A stretch of 54,065 bases of DNA from Chloroflexota bacterium (GTDB lineage Bacteria > Chloroflexota > Anaerolineae > Anaerolineales > VGOW01). The stretch's first letter is position 1. Each line of letters begins with the position of its first letter. A model generated the notes under the pieces. The model did not search any database. It saw nothing but the letters and a program-made list of their open reading frames with translations, and was not told where the DNA came from. Location: NCBI GenBank assembly GCA_016213135.1, contig JACRBQ010000134.1, positions 1-54,065 of the forward strand, read 5' to 3'. Positions 33,830 through 44,300 of this stretch are shown here, in pieces. Made by a program: the position numbers and the translations under genes.

Positions 33830-35509
33830 ATGTCTCAGCCTTCTTCCCCCCGCCTGTTTGTGCTTGCACTGGACGGGGCAACTTACGACCTGCTCGGCCC
33901 GTGGATGGCGCAGGGCCACCTGCCTAACCTGAAAAAGCTTTACGAAGCGGGCGCGCACGCCCCGCTCGAATCGACCTACCCGCCCCTCACCGGCCCGGCC
34001 TGGGCCACGTTTATGACCGGCAAAGGCCCGGCCAGCCACGGGCTGCTGGAATTTTTCCGCCGCGATCCCAAGTCGTACACCCAGGTGCTTAATAGCCGCC
34101 ACGATATTGACGGGCGCAGCATTTGGCGGGTACTGTCGGACGCGGGCAAAAAAGTGGGCGTGCTTAGCGTGCCGCTCACTTGGCCCCCGGAAGCGGTGAA
34201 TGGCTTCATTGTGACCGGGCTGCTCACCCCCCGGCAGGACGACGTGGTGTTCACCTCGCCGCCGGAACTGGGCGCGGAGCTGAAAGACAAACTGGGCCGC
34301 TACATGCTTCAGCACACCGAGAAGTATGTGCAGGACGACCCCATGCGCCTGGCCGACGAGGAATTTGCCATCCTCGAGAACAAGTTCGACGCCGCCATCT
34401 ACTTGATGGACAGCAAACCGTGGGATTTCTTCATGTTCCACATTCTGGGCTGCGACGTGCTGCAGCACGGCTTCTGGCACTACATCGATCCCACCCACCC
34501 GCAATACAAGCAGGCCGACGCCGACAAGTACGGCAACGTGATCCGCGACTTCTTCAAACGGGTGGACGCGCGGTTGCCTGAACTGCTGGGCCGCCTGTCC
34601 GAAAACGCCTACGTGGTGGTGATGTCGGATCACGGCTTCGGCCCGCTGCGGCAATACATCAACTTCAATACCTGGCTGCTGCACAACGGCTTCCTCAAGA
34701 TCAAGCGCTCGTTCATGTCGCAGTTGCGCTACCTGGCCTTCCGGTTGGGCTACAACTACCGGCTGGCGTGGGAGATCGGGTCGCGCACCGGCATCGTGCG
34801 GCTGGTGATCCGGCTGGGGCGCGGCCAGCAAGAAAACGTCCAGCGCAAAGTGTTCCTCTCGCTCGACGATGTGGATTGGAAGCGCTCGACGGTGTATTCG
34901 GTGGGCAACTTCGGCCAGATGTTTGTGAACGTGAAAGGCCGCGAACCGCAAGGCTGCGTGGAGCCGGGGCCGGAGTTTCAGCGCGTGCTCAACCAGCTCG
35001 AAACCGCCCTGCGCGCCATGCGCGATCCCAAAACCGGCGAGCCGGTGGTGGCCAAAATCTGGCGCGGCCCGGAAATATGGAAAGGCCGCTACGACGACCG
35101 CGCGCCCGACCTGTTCTTCTTCACCCGCGACATGAAATACAAAGCCATGGGGCTGAGCGATTTCGGGTCGAACGAAGTATTCGAGGATCTCTACGGCACG
35201 CGCGCTCATCACCACATGCACGGCGTTTTCATGCTCTCCGGGCCGGGCATTAAGCCGGACACGGAAATTTCGCGCGCCGGGCTGGTGGATCTGGCCCCCA
35301 CCATTTATCAGCTCCTTGGCGTGCCCCTTCCCGCCGATCTGGACGGCCAGGTGCTCGCCGAGGCTTTTACCGACGAACTGGCCGCCCGGCCCGTGGTGCA
35401 CGAACAGGGCGGCGAAGGCGGCGCCGGAGCCAAGCCCGACGACGTGTACACCGCCGAAGAGGAAGCCGCCCTGACGGAGATGCTCCGTGATCTGGGGTAT
35501 GTGAGTTAA
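33830..35509 (+). CDS. AlkP-superfamily phosphohydrolase (COG3379-like), paralogue 2
   Basis: The 559-residue protein is homologous to the 36596 gene and more distantly to the 27192 gene. Visible sites are Asp15 (LALDGA), nucleophile Thr54 (PPLTGPAW), GCDVLQHGFW near 209, SDHGFG near 268 and HHMHGVFM near 465. It shares the stretches FLSLDDVDW and NVKGREPQGC with paralogue 3. No signal peptide or anchor is evident. Family members act on phosphate esters of sugars or lipids, and the substrate is unproven. ATG at 33830 is used because the sequence before it is heptad repeat. Confidence 0.84.
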   Translation: MSQPSSPRLFVLALDGATYDLLGPWMAQGHLPNLKKLYEAGAHAPLESTYPPLTGPAWATFMTGKGPASHGLLEFFRRDPKSYTQVLNSRHDIDGRSIWRVLSDAGKKVGVLSVPLTWPPEAVNGFIVTGLLTPRQDDVVFTSPPELGAELKDKLGRYMLQHTEKYVQDDPMRLADEEFAILENKFDAAIYLMDSKPWDFFMFHILGCDVLQHGFWHYIDPTHPQYKQADADKYGNVIRDFFKRVDARLPELLGRLSENAYVVVMSDHGFGPLRQYINFNTWLLHNGFLKIKRSFMSQLRYLAFRLGYNYRLAWEIGSRTGIVRLVIRLGRGQQENVQRKVFLSLDDVDWKRSTVYSVGNFGQMFVNVKGREPQGCVEPGPEFQRVLNQLETALRAMRDPKTGEPVVAKIWRGPEIWKGRYDDRAPDLFFFTRDMKYKAMGLSDFGSNEVFEDLYGTRAHHHMHGVFMLSGPGIKPDTEISRAGLVDLAPTIYQLLGVPLPADLDGQVLAEAFTDELAARPVVHEQGGEGGAGAKPDDVYTAEEEAALTEMLRDLGYVS

Positions 35510-35520
35510 GGATTTCAAAA

Positions 35521-36603
35521 ATGCCGTTGCGTGTTTCAGTCATCATCGTCAGCTTCAATGAGGAGCGTTTCATTCGCGATTGCGTGTCGTCCGTTTTGGA
35601 TCAGGACTTTCCGCGCCAGGACTATGAAGTCATCGTGGTGGACAACGCTTCCAAAGACCGCACGCCGCAGATCGTCCGCGACGAGTTTCCCTCGGTGAAG
35701 CTGGCGCCGGCCTCGGGCAACCTGGGCCTGCCGGCCGGGATGAATGAGGGCCTTAAGCACGCGCAAGCGCCGCGTGTGGTCATGCTGGCTTGCGACACCT
35801 GCGTGCCGCGCACGTGGCTGGCCGCGCTCATGCGCCCCATGGACGAAGACCCCACGGTGAAGGTGACGCACGCGGCCATGGTCATCCCCGGCGACCCGAA
35901 CTACGAGGAGAATTTGAAAGCGCGAGCCACCCCGTCGCATGCGGCTTATCACGAGATGTCGCGCCTGAGCCTGATTGAGCCGCACTGGGTGCCTACGACT
36001 GCCGCGCCCGTTCCCACCCTGCACGTGGCCGGGGCCAGCGCCGCCTTCGACACTTCCATTCTGCCGGAGTTGGGCGGCTACATGCTCGATAACGACTTCT
36101 TTCTCGATTGTGACGAAGTGGATTTCGGCTTCCGGGTGAACAGCCTGGGCTACAAAGTGCTGGCCGTGCCCGCCGCGGCCTATTACCATCGCAATCCGTT
36201 CAACACCAAGATGACTTTCTCGCGGCCGCTCATCCGCCGCCTGCGCCGCTTGCAGCGGAATAAGGCGCTATGCTTTTACAAAAATATGCACACGCTGGAA
36301 TTCCTCGCCTGCCTGCCGCTGTACCTCTTCGGCGGGGCGCTCAAGCCGTTGGTGTACGGCGAGCGCTTCTCCATTGTTCAGCGCATCGCCTACAGCCTTG
36401 GCCTCGAAGCGTTCGTCTGGCTCGGCTTCCTCACGGCCGTGTTCGGCTGGTTCCCCCGGTTTGCCGACAAGCGGCGCATCTCGCTGAAGAATCGCCGCCG
36501 GCCGCCTTTCTGGTTTTTCAAGCAATTGATGAGTCGCCCCGCGTTGGAAAACAAGGCCGTCCCCGCCTCGCTGCGCCCGGCTCTGGAGCAACTGCATGGC
36601 TAA
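35521..36603 (+). CDS. GT2 glycosyltransferase, rhamnosyltransferase-like
   Basis: The 360-residue protein has a GT-A domain (about 1-245) with VSVIIVSFNEERF at the start, a VDNASKDRTPQ nucleotide-binding stretch and a Cys-Asp metal site near 90 (LACDTCVP). DEVDFGFR follows near 200. A C-terminal part has hydrophobic helices (about 265-320) that should hold it at the inner membrane. Sugar and acceptor are unknown. It starts 11 bp after paralogue 2 and overlaps the start of paralogue 3 by eight bases, so the three are translationally linked. Confidence 0.85.
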   Translation: MPLRVSVIIVSFNEERFIRDCVSSVLDQDFPRQDYEVIVVDNASKDRTPQIVRDEFPSVKLAPASGNLGLPAGMNEGLKHAQAPRVVMLACDTCVPRTWLAALMRPMDEDPTVKVTHAAMVIPGDPNYEENLKARATPSHAAYHEMSRLSLIEPHWVPTTAAPVPTLHVAGASAAFDTSILPELGGYMLDNDFFLDCDEVDFGFRVNSLGYKVLAVPAAAYYHRNPFNTKMTFSRPLIRRLRRLQRNKALCFYKNMHTLEFLACLPLYLFGGALKPLVYGERFSIVQRIAYSLGLEAFVWLGFLTAVFGWFPRFADKRRISLKNRRRPPFWFFKQLMSRPALENKAVPASLRPALEQLHG

Positions 36604-38278
36604 TCGCGTGCTTGTGATTGGCCTGGACTCTGCGCCGCTGGCGTGGGTGCAAAAGTGGGCGGCTGAGGGCCGCATCCCCAACCTCAAGCGGCTGATGGAT
36701 CGCGGGGCCACCGGCATTTTGCGCACGGTGAATCCGCCGCTCAGCCCGGCGGCGTGGTCATCGTTTGCCACAGGGCTGTTGCCCGGCAAGCACGGCGTGT
36801 TCGACCACATTTACCGGCGGCCCGGCAGCTACCAACTCGCCCCGGCCAATTCCAAAATGCGCGGCGGCAAGCCGGTGTGGCAGATCATTTCGGAATACGG
36901 CGGCTCGGTGGGCATCATCAACGTCCCCGAAACATACCCGCCCATGAAAGTCAACGGCTTCCTCATCTCCGGCATGGACACGCCCTCGGACGACGCCGAC
37001 TTCGCCTACCCGGCTGAACTGAAAGCCGAGCTTCAATCGGCCGTGGGCGGCTACAAGGTGTTTGGCCTGCGCTCCAAAGAGAATCTGGACCGCTCCATCG
37101 CCGGGATGCACGAAACCATTCCCATGCGGGTGCGCGCCGGACAGTATTTGTGGGAATCGCATCGGCCCGATTTCATGACCTTGGTTTTCATGGAAACGGA
37201 CGTGATCCAGCACAAGTGCTGGAAGTATATGGATGCGGCGCACCCGGAATATGCCGCCAACGCCGCCGACCGCGGCCGATACGCCGACACCATCCCCGGT
37301 GTTTACTCGTGCATCGACGAGGCCCTCGGCCCGTGGCTCAACGCATTGGACGACGACACCACGGTGATCATCATGTCGGATCACGGCGCAGGGCCGTTGA
37401 ATAAATTTCTGCACCTCAACAACTGGCTGGTGCGCGAGGGCTTCATGCACTTCAAGCCTTCGGCATTGGCCCGCCTCAAGCACGCCGCTTTTCAACTGGG
37501 CTTCACCCCGGCCAATATGATAGACCTGATCACCGCGCTGCGGCTGGGGCTGGTGGACACGGCGACGAACAAAATCAAAAGCGAAATGGCGCAGAAGGAG
37601 CGCGTCACCCTCGCCCAGCGCGTGTTCCTCTCGTGGGATGATGTGGACTGGTCGCGCACCGTGGCCTACACCCTCGGCGGCAACTATACCGGCGTGTACG
37701 TGAACCTGCGCGGGCGCGAGCCGCAGGGCTGTGTGACCCCCGGCGCAGAATACGAAGGGCTGCGCGATCGGCTGGCCGACCGTCTGCGCCAGTGGCGCGA
37801 TCCCGATACCGGGCAACCCATTGCCGATCGCGTGTATCGGCGAGAAGAGATTCACGCCGGCCCTTATGCCGACCGTGCCCCCGATGTGATCTTCACTTCC
37901 GTGGATGAAGCCTACGTGGGCTTTGGCGGACACGAGTTCGCCAGCAACGTGCTCATGGCAACCTCGGCCCTGTTTAATGCGCACCACCGCATGGACGGCA
38001 TGATTTCGCTGACCGGGCGCGGCATTCGCCCCGGCTCCCTCGCCACCCGGCAGATCATCGACGTGGCCCCCACGGTGCTGCACCTTCTGGGCTACCCCGT
38101 TCCCCCCGATATGGACGGGCGGGTGATGGATAACGCGCTTTCCCTCGATTTTCTCAATGCCCATCCTGTTCAGGTCGGAGAGGCCGTGGGTGCTATTTCA
38201 GCCGCGCCCGAAAGCGGGTATTCTGATAAAGACGAAACTGAAGTGCTCGGGCGGCTGGCCGACCTCGGATACCTATAA
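36596..38278 (+). CDS. AlkP-superfamily phosphohydrolase (COG3379-like), paralogue 3
   Basis: The 560-residue protein has Asp11 (VIGLDSAP) and Ser50 in place of the usual Thr nucleophile (NPPLSPAAW). ETDVIQHKCW lies near 199, SDHGAG near 261 and an NAHHRMDGM His site near 465. The Ser variant still fits the superfamily, since alkaline phosphatase itself uses Ser. Shared stretches with paralogue 2 (DDVDW, GREPQGCV) suggest a local duplication followed by divergence, with a GT2 gene between them. Its start overlaps the GT2 stop. Confidence 0.84.
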   Translation: MANRVLVIGLDSAPLAWVQKWAAEGRIPNLKRLMDRGATGILRTVNPPLSPAAWSSFATGLLPGKHGVFDHIYRRPGSYQLAPANSKMRGGKPVWQIISEYGGSVGIINVPETYPPMKVNGFLISGMDTPSDDADFAYPAELKAELQSAVGGYKVFGLRSKENLDRSIAGMHETIPMRVRAGQYLWESHRPDFMTLVFMETDVIQHKCWKYMDAAHPEYAANAADRGRYADTIPGVYSCIDEALGPWLNALDDDTTVIIMSDHGAGPLNKFLHLNNWLVREGFMHFKPSALARLKHAAFQLGFTPANMIDLITALRLGLVDTATNKIKSEMAQKERVTLAQRVFLSWDDVDWSRTVAYTLGGNYTGVYVNLRGREPQGCVTPGAEYEGLRDRLADRLRQWRDPDTGQPIADRVYRREEIHAGPYADRAPDVIFTSVDEAYVGFGGHEFASNVLMATSALFNAHHRMDGMISLTGRGIRPGSLATRQIIDVAPTVLHLLGYPVPPDMDGRVMDNALSLDFLNAHPVQVGEAVGAISAAPESGYSDKDETEVLGRLADLGYL

Positions 38279-38284
38279 ATACCT

Positions 38285-38337
38285 ACGGACGACCGGCTCC
38301 TGACGATGCTCGGTGTCGTCTTGGGTCGGTCGTTCGT
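38285..38337. repeat. nested hairpin before the giant TPR gene
   Basis: ACGGACGACCG (38285-38295) pairs with CGGTCGTTCGT (38327-38337) with one G-U pair. Inside it GACGA (38302-38306) pairs with TCGTC (38316-38320). It lies seven bases after the preceding stop and 14 bases before the giant gene's ATG, so it could reduce read-through or block a ribosome binding site. Confidence 0.5.
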
Positions 38338-38351
38338 TACTCTTAATCGTA

Positions 38352-41300
38352 ATGTCATCGTTTCTAACCCGCTTCATTCGCACGGCTCGCGCCCTGCCCG
38401 AGCTGTGGCTTACGCTCGCCGTCGCAGCTTCGTTCTACGCCAGCCGCCCATTTGTGCCGGCAGACGTCATCAATCTGGTGGGCTGGACCATCAACGCCTA
38501 CCAGGTGTTTGCGCTGCTCACCGCTTTTCTTGTCTATCTGCTATCGGGCTTCATGTTCCTGCGCTGGGCGCGGGTCGGCGGCAGTTGGCTCACGCGCATT
38601 CCCACGGCGTTTGCGGCGGCCACCGGCTTGTGGTCCATCCCCGGGCTGGTCGTGGCCGCCACGGCCCGCTTCCCCCTCACCACGCTCGTTTATAGCGGCC
38701 TGATCCTTACCGGCCTCCTTGCGCTGGCGGCGTTCGTTCGCGAATACCGTTCGCCGGCCGGCCCCACTGCCGAGGAGAACGCGGCGGCAGAAGGCCGCGC
38801 CGACTGGGGCCGGCCGTTGAACATTGGGCTGGCAGTGTTGGGGCTGGCGGCGCTGGGTGTGATGACGTGGGTATCGTTGAATGCCCCCGTGTCCAACGAC
38901 GACAACTTGCAACTCATGTACACGCAAGACAACCTTGTCGCGCGGCACATCAACGAGTTCGAGCCGATCTTCGGCATTGACATTCACCCCAATACGCGCG
39001 GCAGCCTCACCACGTGGCCCGTCAACCTCGCGCTGTTCGCCTTTTTCAGCGGCCTGGCCGCCCAGCAATCGTTCTGGATTTTGCGGACGGTGCTGGTGAT
39101 CATCAACGTGCTGGGTTTCTATACGCTTAACTTGCGCTTCTTCGGCAAGCGCAATCACGCCATCCTGGCCACGCTCATTTACTGCCTCATCGCCGTCATC
39201 TTCACCACCGACCTCGACGGCGTGGGCTTCGGCATGTTCGCCCGCACCGCGCAAGACAAGTACGTGGTGCGTTACGCCCTGCTGCCGGTGGCATTGGCCT
39301 GGTCGCTGGCCTACCTGGGCCAGCCCAGGCGCTCCGTGTACTGGCTCGCGGGCGTCATCATATACGGGCAGGGATGCACCCACCCGGTGGGGCCGGTGCT
39401 CCTGGCCTTCCCGCTCGGCGGCCTCGGCCTGTTGCACATCATCAACCATGCCAAAGGCATTGACTGGGCCTTGCTGTGGCCGCCGCGCTGGCGGGCCGCA
39501 GTTCGCGCCGCCTGGGATGCATCTAAGCGCGTGGGGGTGCGGGGCGCGCCCGCGGCCCTCTGGCGGCGCGGGTGGGAACTGCTCGCGCTGAACCGGCCCA
39601 TGCTTCAGCCGTTCGTCCTGCTCGCCATCTTCCCGCTGGCTACGCTGGTGCTGCCGTTGGCAGCGCAAGCCTCGCCCGATGCGCCCGTGGTGGCTTATTC
39701 GCTCGTTGACACGCGCGACCCCTCTCTGTTTTTTCGCGTGAGTCTGGCGGTGAACAACTACCGCTTGCTCATCAACAACGCTTTTGGCGAGGGCGCATAT
39801 GTCGTCCACCCGCGCGTATTCCTCTCCTCGATCATCCTGTTGGCCGTCTTGTTCTTTCCCCTCATGTGGTGGAAAGCCCGCAAGCGCGCGGCGACCGAGA
39901 TGATCATCGGGGCTTACATTCTCAACCCCATTGCCCTGCTCACTCCGCCCCTCATCCAATACATCGGCTCGCACTCCTCACCGTGGCTGCTGTATCGCTT
40001 TGCGTGGGGCCTGTCGCTGCTGGGGCCTGTTGTGTTGGGCTGGGCGGCATGGGTGGCGCTTGAATTCATCTCGGCGCGAGTCTCGTGGCCGGCGGCGCGT
40101 CAGGCGCTCCCGGCGGCGGCGTTCATCGTCGCCGTGCTTGTTCTGTCGCCCGACATTCGCACCGGCCTTACTTATCTGCACGAAATTCGCATCGATCCGG
40201 CGCTCAGCCGTTGCCGCACGCTCCAGCCCGTATTCGGCAAAGTCAAAACTTCGATCGGCTCCGGCGCTACGATCATCGCCACGCCCGACCTCGATCTTTG
40301 CCTGCCTGCCGCCGTGGGCAACGCCTACCCGGTCGAATTCGGCCTGTCGTCCACCATCAACCGTTTTCCGAAAAGCCGCATCACCGAGGGCGAACAGCGC
40401 TTCTACGACGATTTCGATTTCACCAAAGCACAAGTGGTGGATCGCGACTTCATGGATATTCTGACGCGCTGGAATGTGGGCTTTATTCTTTTGCGTCAGG
40501 ATAGCCCGCTCGCTTCCCAACTCCGGCACCTGCCGGGCTTGTTCGAGTTGCAATGGGAAGAGAGCCGCTACAGCTTCTACCGCGTGCGCCCCGGCATCGG
40601 AGTGGACATCCAGCCCGGCCTGCCGCCCAGAGCGCGCTGGAAACAAGTCAGTTGGGCCGGCGACGATCCTGTGATAGACGCCAACTCGCTATGGACCGAC
40701 GCGAAGTGGCAGCAAGCCATTGACACCTACCGCGCACTGGAAACCGCGCCGGGCGCCGATACGAATACCCGTTATTTGGCGCTCATCGGCGAGGCGCGTG
40801 CTCTGCAATCGTCGGGCCGGTTGGATGAGGCCATTGCCGTTTACCAGGCCGCGGCGAAAATGATGCCCAACGACGTAGGGGCGCAAATCCTGCTGGGCAA
40901 CGCCTACTGGCTCAAAGGCGACTACGCCCTGTCGGTTGCGGCCAACGAAGCCGCCGTGCAGCTGGCAAATCGGAATCCGGTGGCGCTGCAACGGCTGGGT
41001 GTGCTGTACCACTTGTTGGGCCGCGACGACGATGCTCGCGACGCCTTTATTCGCTTCTCCAGTGTCGACTTTGCCTTCGGGACGGTTAACTATTACCGCA
41101 CTCTTGGCACCACCTATCTCTCGGCCAACATGGTCGACGATGCCATTGCCACTTTCCAAAAGTCCAACAAGATCCGCGAAACCACCTATGCCTACTATTA
41201 CCTGGCGCAGGCCTACATCCAGGAAAATAAGTTAGTCGAAGCCCGGCAAGCCGGCAACAACGGCCAGCGAGTGGAAATCTGGGACGACGTGCCTTACGTG

Positions 41301-44300
41301 GCCCTCGGGGCGGTGGATGTGCGCGAGGGCAAAAGCGATCAGGCCATCAGCCATCTCAAGAAGGCCGTCTTCCGCGACCCGCAATCGTCCGGCCTGACGA
41401 GCTTGATTGCCACACTGGCCTACAGCCAGGGAAACGAAGCCGCATTGGGCATGGCTCAGAAACTGGTTGGCTACCGGTTGGGCTTCTCGGTGGCCAACCT
41501 CGCCGCGGCGCAGGCCGAACTCGCCACCGGCGACGTCATCACCGCGCTCAAGTTAGGCGAGCAGTCGTTTCAGTGGGATTTGACGAACTCGCCCGCCGGC
41601 GTGTTTTTGGGCAACACCGAACACATGCTGGGTCACGACGATCAGGCCGAGCACTACTACAGCGAAGCCATCCGGTTATATCCGTACAACGCACAGGCCT
41701 ACATGGGCCGCAGCGCAGTGGCGCAGGCCCGAGGCAATTGGGGCGTGGCCGAGGGTTGGGCCTGGAGCGGCATGACCGCCAGCCCCTACGACAGCACCGC
41801 AGTGACTGCGCTGGGCAACCTGTACGCCGGCGAAGGCGACTCCGCCACGGCCCTGCTCACCTTCCGGCGCGCCTCCGTGGTGGCGCCCACCGATCCGGGG
41901 CCTTATCTGGCCGCGGGCAAGCTCTACCTCAGCATGGGACAATCGCCGGAGCACCTCGCCGCGCTGAATATCCCCACGGCTGCCGTGGTGTGCGGCTCGT
42001 GCAAGTTGGCGTCGGTCAAAGTGCCGCCGCCGGCCCTTACGCCTTATGATTATGCCTCGGACCCGGCGGCTGGAGCGCAGGCCGCCTACGAAGCCGCTTC
42101 CCGACTTGAGACGCAGAGCAACCTCTCCTACGTGGGCCTGGGCAACCTGGCCCTGGCTTCCGGCGATTTGCAGAGCGCCATTGCCTACTACGAAAAAGCG
42201 GTGGCGCTTAGCCCCTTTGACGGGGACTCGCTGGTGTCGTTGGGCAACGTTTACCGGCAGGCGGGCCGCCTCGACGATGCGGTGAAGACCCTGCTCCTGG
42301 CGGCGCAGAAAGACCCCGGCTATATCAACGCCTACGACAGCCTGGGGAGTTTCTATTTGTCCCGCGCCCAGCGCCAGCAAGCCACCGACGCCTTCGAGCA
42401 GGCCATAAAGCAGCTCCCGTGGAAGTCCAACGGCTACGTGAACCTCGGCAACTCGCTGGAAACGCTGGGGCAGACTGATGACGCCCGCAAGCAGTATCAG
42501 GCTGCAACCAGCCTGGACCCGCGCGAAGCAGCCGCAGCTCAGGGCGCGCTGGCGCAATTGGCCGAAACACAGGGCGACTACCGGTTGGCCGAACTTTATT
42601 ACCGCCAGGCCGGCACGGTCGATCTCAGTTGGATGCTCTCGCTGGCGCAGATGTACACCATTCAGGGGCGGCACGATGACGCCCGACGCCTTTACTACCA
42701 GGTGACCCCGTTGTTGCCGGCAGCCGATCAGGCTAACGCTTACACATCGTTGTCGTCGCTATCTCTCACCGAAGGCCATTCGGCGCAGGCTATTGACGAG
42801 GCCCGCCAGGCGCTATCCAGCTATCCCACCTATTTGCCGGCCTATACCGCTCTGGCTCAGGCCTTCAACAGCGCCGGGCAAACAGACCAGGCCGCCCTGA
42901 CCTACCAAACCATGCTCAAGGTGTTGCCCGGCTCTTCGGATGCTTACGTGGCATACGGTGATTACCTGCGGGGCGGCGGCCACTGGGCTGATGCCCTTGC
43001 CGCCTACAACCGGGCTGCCAGGCTGGCGCCCGGCTCGTCCGACCCGCCCGTGTCTATTGGCGATACTTACCGTGCGCAGGGCAAGTTTGCCGAGGCCCTC
43101 CCCGCCTATCAAAAAGCCGTCGCCGCCGAACCGAGCAACGTGGATGCTCAACTTGGCCTCGGGCAAATGTATGAAACCATGGCCCGCTACGACGAAGCCG
43201 CTGCCGCCTTTGCCCAGGCCGCCGATTGGGATCGGACTCGCACCGAGGGGCTGATGGCACTGGGGGCGCTGGAGGTGAAACGCAACAACGTGGACGCGGC
43301 AGTGTCGGCTTATACGCGCGCCATTGCCATTCACCCCACCGCGCCCGAGCCCTATGTGTCGCTGGGCAACTTGCGCCTTTCGCAGGCGCAACCCATTGAA
43401 GCTCTCAAGAACTTCCAGCAGGCGGTCACAATAGCTCCGGCGTCCGGGCTGGCGTGGCAATCGCTCGGCAGCGCCCAACTGGCTCAGGGCCAGTTGAACA
43501 ACGCGCGCGCCTCATTCGAAAAGGCCATCGCCGTCGAACCCGCCTACATGCAAGCCTATGCCGGCCTGGGCAACATGCAATGGCAACAAGGCCTGAAGAC
43601 TGAGGCCGAAAAGACCTTCCGCGCCGCCATTGCCGTCAACGCCGCCGACCCCGCGGGGCACCTCAGCCTTGGGCAACTGTTGAGCACCGAAGGCCGCTTC
43701 AATGAGGCTGAGGCTGTGCTGCAAACCGGCATCAAAGCCACCGACGGCAACGCTCAACTGTATACGGCCCTCGCCAACTTCTACCTGCTTCGGGGCAAAA
43801 ACGATCTTGCCTTAGCCAATTTCCAACAATCGGTGGAGGTGGCCCCCGGCTCGGCCACCGCGCTTGTTTTCTTCGCCACGGCGCAAGCCCAATGGGGCCA
43901 CTTGGCTGAGGCTGAGGCTTTGTACCAAAGCGCCAATCAAGTGGAGCCGTTCAACGGTTCGGCTTTGCACTCTACGGGCGACTTCCAAACCTATCACGGC
44001 CAGTTTGCTTTGGCCGAGGCCAGCTATCGGCGGGCCATGCTGGTAGACCCCAACTACCTGGATAACTACGCCGGACTCGCCGACCTGCTGACACTGATGG
44101 GCCGCGCCTCCGAAGTGCAGGCTATTTACGACGCGGCCATTGCCGCGCAGCCAGGATCGACGCAGGGCTATATTGCCAAGGGCGACTACCTGCGCTCGCG
44201 CGGCCGGTGGCAGGATGCCCTCGAACTTTACCGGCAGGCCGGCGTCGTGCAGCCCTCGGCGCCGGAGCCGTGGCTGGCCATGGGCGACACCTACCGGGGC

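Noticed and set aside
38313..38351. GTG at 38313 as an upstream start for the giant protein.
   Set aside because: The added 13 residues are encoded by the hairpin, and no ribosome binding site precedes it; the ATG at 38352 gives a more natural N-terminus.
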